A DNA stretch of 64,000 nucleotides. Origin: Bacteroidota bacterium. Lineage in GTDB: Bacteria > Bacteroidota > Bacteroidia > Bacteroidales > VadinHA17. Below the pieces are notes generated by a model. The model searched no databases. It was not told the DNA's origin and was given only the letters and a program-made list of their open reading frames with translations. This document shows positions 61,020 through 64,000 of this stretch, piece by piece. A program made the translations under genes and the position numbers. The stretch covers positions 227,760 through 291,759 of the forward strand of contig JADFDS010000011.1 of the NCBI GenBank assembly GCA_018262715.1. Reading direction: 5' to 3'. Position 1 is the first letter of the stretch; each line of letters starts with the position of its first letter.

Positions 61020-61358
61020 TAAGTAAGAATAATTCTTAACAAAGAACAAACAAATATAAGCCGGAAAAGTTACAAAACAAAATATTTCTTGCCCCGTTCT
61101 GTTTAGAATGTCACTGCAGGGCAGCAATTCATCCGTTAAGCTAAACAGAATATAATTTATCGAGGACGTCCAGAATAATCTCGTCAACATTTTCCCGGTT
61201 GTCAATTGCCACGGTCCGGGAAACAGACAGCCCTCCTGTTCATGCTTTAACATTTTTGAAAATTGGTTGTTATGATCAAAGTTAGGCTATCATAAAGGCG
61301 ATGTCAAGTATCTGATTTATATATTTATCGTTATTTTTGTGGCCTGAAAAAACGAGAG
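61020..61358. other. Divergent intergenic region between perR and dsbD, with Per box and a possible gene remnant
   Basis: 339 bp without an intact gene. It holds the Per box, an inverted repeat TTCTGTTTAG / CTAAACAGAA (61097-61106 and 61141-61150) and, on the minus strand at 61141-61240, a 32-codon open stretch without a start (VSRTVAIDNRENVDEIILDV...YSV) that reads like the C-terminal end of a nucleotide kinase. TATTTTTG at 61332-61339 may be the -7 box for dsbD. Confidence 0.45.
61024..61038. promoter_or_regulatory. Per box (PerR operator)
   Basis: TAAGAATAATTCTTA is a perfect 7-1-7 inverted repeat, the geometry of the B. subtilis Per box (TTATAATnATTATAA). It lies 4 bp from the perR start codon, so binding would block transcription start or elongation: autorepression. 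Confidence 0.8.
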
Positions 61359-63380
61359 ATGGCAAACAGAAAATCACTGGCACTTGCAGCGTTGCTGCTG
61401 ATACACACGGCGTTCGTCAATGCACAGGTCCTTGAACCGGTGGCGTGGAGCTTCAAAAGCGAGAAGACCGCGGAAAACAATTATGATATTGTCATGACAG
61501 CCACCATCGATAATACATGGCATCTTTACGCCATGGACCTCCCCGAGGGAGGGCCGGTCGCCACCAGTTTTACCTTTGAAACGCCCGTGGGCTATACCCT
61601 GGAAGGCAAACCTGTAGCTGTCAATCAGCCCGAAGTCAAGTTTGACAACAGTTTCGGGATGGATATAGGGATGCACAGCGGCACAGTTGAGTTCAGACAG
61701 AAGATAACCGTCAGTAAGCTGCCGGTAACTGTCAGCGGTTTCGTTACATTCATGTCATGCGATGACACACAGTGCCTCCCCCCGCGCGATGTCGAGTTCT
61801 CGGTCAATATAGGGGGTGAGGTTGCAGCATCCGCCGCTTCAGCCGAACAGGCAGCAGGCACCACCGTACCGGCTGACAAACCCCGCAAGGGTTTCCTGAA
61901 GTTCTTCCTTCTTTCGATGCTGGCCGGCTTCGCCGGGATACTCACCCCGTGCGTATTCCCGATGATACCCATGACAGTGGCATTCTTCTCACAGGGAACC
62001 GGATCAAAGGGTTCCGCTATCGGGAAGGCGCTCATATTCGGACTCTCCATAATACTTCTTTACTCGTCTCTGGGCATAATAGTATCACTCACCAGCGCCG
62101 GCGCCGGGTTTGCAAATACTCTCAGCACACACTGGATCCCCAATCTTCTTTTCTTTACACTCTTCCTGGTATTTGCCGCTTCGTTCTTTGGCGCATTCGA
62201 GATTGTTCTTCCCTCAAAATGGGTCAGCACATCTGACTCCAAAGTGGACAGGGGAGGCGCACTGGCCGCCTTCTTCCTCGGACTGACAACAGTGCTGGTA
62301 TCATTCTCATGCACCGGACCGATCGTTGGCGCACTGCTCGTTGAGGCAGCATCTGGTGATGTCCTCCGTCCCACGATAGGGATGTTCGGATTCGGCCTCG
62401 CCTTTGCATTGCCTTTCACCCTTTTTGCCCTGTTCCCCTCATGGATGCAGAAGATGCCAAAGTCTGGCGGATGGCTCAACTCGGTTAAGGTGGTGCTTGG
62501 ATTCATCATGCTGGCCTTCAGCCTCAAGTTCGCATCAACGGTCGATACAGTCTATAACCTTGGCATCCTCTCAAGGGATATCTACCTGGCAATCTGGATC
62601 GTGCTGTTCGTGCTGCTTGGCATGTACCTGATGGGTAAAATCAAATTTTCGCATGACAGTGACGTGCCACATATCGGTATCTTCAGGCTGGTGCTTATCA
62701 TCGCCTCATTCACCTTCGCCCTCTACCTTGTACCCGGTCTTTTCGGTGCACCGCTGACGCGAATCTCTGCTCTTCTTCCCCCCAGGGAGACATCAGGCTT
62801 CAACCTGCTCAAGGCCATCGGCGAAAACAGGGGGACAGCCGCACCGGGAGCCCTTGTACCGGGAACCCTGGCGCCGGGGACTCTTGCAACAGCCGGAGCA
62901 GCCCTCTGCGAGGAACCAAAATACGGCGATTTCCTTCATTTCGAATACGGCCTGCAGGGCTATTTTGACCTGGAACAGGGTCTCGCATGCGCGAAGAAAC
63001 TGGGCAAGCCGGTGCTGATCGATTTCAAGGGGCATGCCTGCGCCAACTGCAAGGAGATGGATGCACGGGTATGGTCTGATCCCGGAGTGCAGCAGAGACT
63101 GCGCGACAACTTTGTTCTGGTGGCGCTGTATGTCGATGACCGCACTAAATTGCCTGAGAGCGAGGTTTATGTTTCAAAGGTTGACGGCAAGCAAAAAAAG
63201 ACAATGGGCAAGAAGAACGAGGATATTGAAATCTCAATGTTCAATACCAACACCCTTCCGCTCTATGCCATCGTTGACCCGGACGGTAAGCCGCTCACAG
63301 AGACCCGCGGAACCAATTTCGACATCCAGGCTTATATCGACTGGCTCGACAGGGGGGTGAAGGCATTCAGGAATCAATAA
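61359..63380 (+). CDS. dsbD: DsbD-family thiol:disulfide interchange protein
   Basis: 673 residues. Signal peptide (LAALLLIHTAFVNAQ); N-terminal DsbD-alpha-like domain (about 22-150) with the Cys pair MSCDDTQCLPP; eight membrane helices (about 175-465) with the two conserved Cys in GILTPCVFPMIPM and VSFSCTGPIVG; a linker; and a C-terminal thioredoxin domain (about 530-670) with active site KGHACANCKEMD. It moves reducing power from cytoplasmic thioredoxin to the periplasm. The linker contains three in-frame 15-bp repeats (APGAL, VPGTL, APGTL), absent from typical homologues as far as I recall. Confidence 0.93.
   Translation: MANRKSLALAALLLIHTAFVNAQVLEPVAWSFKSEKTAENNYDIVMTATIDNTWHLYAMDLPEGGPVATSFTFETPVGYTLEGKPVAVNQPEVKFDNSFGMDIGMHSGTVEFRQKITVSKLPVTVSGFVTFMSCDDTQCLPPRDVEFSVNIGGEVAASAASAEQAAGTTVPADKPRKGFLKFFLLSMLAGFAGILTPCVFPMIPMTVAFFSQGTGSKGSAIGKALIFGLSIILLYSSLGIIVSLTSAGAGFANTLSTHWIPNLLFFTLFLVFAASFFGAFEIVLPSKWVSTSDSKVDRGGALAAFFLGLTTVLVSFSCTGPIVGALLVEAASGDVLRPTIGMFGFGLAFALPFTLFALFPSWMQKMPKSGGWLNSVKVVLGFIMLAFSLKFASTVDTVYNLGILSRDIYLAIWIVLFVLLGMYLMGKIKFSHDSDVPHIGIFRLVLIIASFTFALYLVPGLFGAPLTRISALLPPRETSGFNLLKAIGENRGTAAPGALVPGTLAPGTLATAGAALCEEPKYGDFLHFEYGLQGYFDLEQGLACAKKLGKPVLIDFKGHACANCKEMDARVWSDPGVQQRLRDNFVLVALYVDDRTKLPESEVYVSKVDGKQKKTMGKKNEDIEISMFNTNTLPLYAIVDPDGKPLTETRGTNFDIQAYIDWLDRGVKAFRNQ
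62841..62885 (+). repeat. Three in-frame 15-bp repeats in the dsbD linker
   Basis: GCACCGGGAGCCCTT, GTACCGGGAACCCTG and GCGCCGGGGACTCTT: three imperfect 15-bp direct repeats encoding xPGxL pentapeptides between the membrane and thioredoxin domains. Confidence 0.65.
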
Positions 63381-63382
63381 CC

Positions 63383-64000
63383 TTATTTTGACATGTAGAA
63401 GACCAGGCTGCCGCCGTTCATTATCTCGTCATGGGTTATATAGTGGCGGTCAAGCTTTGTGCCGTTAAGTTCAGCTTTTTTAACGTATATGTTCTTCGAC
63501 CCCTGGTTCACAGCCGTCACCGTGAATTTCTTTCCGTTCTCAAGTGCTATGGTGGCTTCCTTTACGAGCGGGCTGCCGAGGTCATACCGGTCTGAGCCCG
63601 GAGCCACCGGGTAGAAACCCAGTGCGCTGAAGATGTACCACGCGCTCATCTGCCCGCAGTCGTCATTGCCGCTCAGACCGTCCGGTGCCGGCAGGTACTT
63701 GGTGTCCATGATCTGTCTCACCCGGTACTGGGTCTTTCGAGGTGCGCCGGCGTGATTGTACAGATAGGGTACATGGTGCGAGGGCTCATTTCCGTGAACA
63801 TAGTTGCCTATTATTCCCTCGCGGGTGATATCCTCGGTTTCCGCGAAGAAACTGTCAGGCAGGTACATGGTGAAGAGTGAATCGAGATGTTCCGTGAATC
63901 TTTTCTTCCCGCCGTGGAGGCGGATCAGCTCTGCCGGGTCATGGGGCACATAGAGGCTGTAGTTCCATGCATTTCCTTCGATGAATCCCTGACCGTGCGT
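63383..64000 (-). CDS. GH92 alpha-mannosidase, C-terminal part (cut by window edge)
   Basis: The frame is open from the stop at 63383 to the window end; the track's start at 63949 is an internal GTG. Visible are GFIEGNAWNYSLYVPHDP, NEPSHHVPYLYNHAG, GLSGNDDCGQMSAWYIFSALGF and YPVAPGSDRYDLGSP, the hallmark GH92 sequence with the catalytic acid region HGQGF and calcium-site residues. GH92 enzymes remove alpha-linked mannose, often from N-glycans, with calcium. It converges with dsbD, 2 bp apart. Confidence 0.95.
   Translation of the reverse strand, partial: THGQGFIEGNAWNYSLYVPHDPAELIRLHGGKKRFTEHLDSLFTMYLPDSFFAETEDITREGIIGNYVHGNEPSHHVPYLYNHAGAPRKTQYRVRQIMDTKYLPAPDGLSGNDDCGQMSAWYIFSALGFYPVAPGSDRYDLGSPLVKEATIALENGKKFTVTAVNQGSKNIYVKKAELNGTKLDRHYITHDEIMNGGSLVFYMSK

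Noticed and set aside
61020-61253. N-terminal extension of the PerR ORF
   Set aside because: The winged helix begins right after MKIEDYGTRL at 61019, and the upstream part covers the Per box and a remnant in another frame.

Overview
The window comes from a member of the Bacteroidota, most likely a free-living anaerobe or microaerobe of the Bacteroidales/Marinilabiliales type. The evidence is a complete SusC/SusD locus, three proteins ending in type IX secretion (T9SS) sorting domains or related C-terminal modules, LpxK (lipid A, hence Gram-negative), a TonB of the Bacteroidota type, and promoters with the Bacteroidota -33/-7 geometry (TTTG-N20-TAnnTTTG). The genus assignment is inference. No phage, integrase, transposase, CRISPR array or rRNA was seen. 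Two tRNAs are present: Ala(GGC) and Glu(UUC).

Layout. (1) 1-9.6 kb is a signalling block. It starts with a truncated minus-strand gene, then a SiaC-type phosphoprotein translationally coupled to a RyR-domain/SpoIIE-type PP2C phosphatase, then two paralogous TIR-TM-TPR proteins with the same promoter geometry. The second TIR gene is followed at 22 bp by an unrecognised 71-residue protein and a B12-binding radical SAM enzyme whose probable start is a TTG overlapping the small gene's stop. This is the best candidate for an undescribed system. (2) 9.6-20.1 kb is an accessory, partly decaying region. It holds a T9SS-exported protein with SusF-like repeats, a degenerate M29-like peptidase, small lipoproteins, a Fe-S aldo/keto reductase, a YefM-YoeB toxin-antitoxin pair, two frame-disrupted secreted-protein genes and gene remnants. 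Four minus-strand genes here share a conserved motif of about 45 bp 75-106 bp upstream of their starts. (3) 20.1-35.2 kb is mostly housekeeping: tRNA-Ala, TonB, a TPR lipoprotein, HflX, Asd, a lamin-tail protein, PNP, LpxK, SppA, FolK, RadC, S20, tRNA-Glu, a beta-barrel protein, ZupT and a metallo-beta-lactamase hydrolase. (4) 34.2-53.5 kb is an alpha-glucan (starch/maltodextrin) utilisation locus: LacI regulator, SusC, SusD, SusE-like, SusF-like, a T9SS-exported GH13; then on the opposite strand a lipoprotein GH13, a SusA-like neopullulanase, a GH65 phosphorylase, beta-phosphoglucomutase and an MFS sugar transporter. (5) 53.9-57.3 kb holds class I fumarase and asparagine synthetase B. (6) 57.4-61.0 kb is an oxidative-stress group: peroxiredoxin, Dps-like ferritin, catalase, a DUF454 protein and a PerR-type regulator with a perfect 7-1-7 Per box at its own promoter. 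(7) The window closes with a DsbD-type thiol:disulfide transporter and the C-terminal part of a GH92 alpha-mannosidase.

How the genes work together. In the starch locus, surface SusD/E/F-like lipoproteins bind glucan, exported and surface GH13 enzymes cut it, SusC imports oligosaccharides, periplasmic SusA-like enzyme trims them, the MFS carrier moves maltose inward, GH65 phosphorolyses it to beta-glucose-1-phosphate plus glucose, and PgmB converts the former to glucose-6-phosphate. Two copies of a palindromic box (CAAACGTTTkCGG), each about 135 bp before the first gene of an arm, suggest that the adjacent LacI protein controls both arms. In the signalling block, the inferred logic is that the TIR proteins make or degrade a nucleotide, the RyR domain senses a nucleotide, and the PP2C domain dephosphorylates SiaC. 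None of this is demonstrated by sequence alone.
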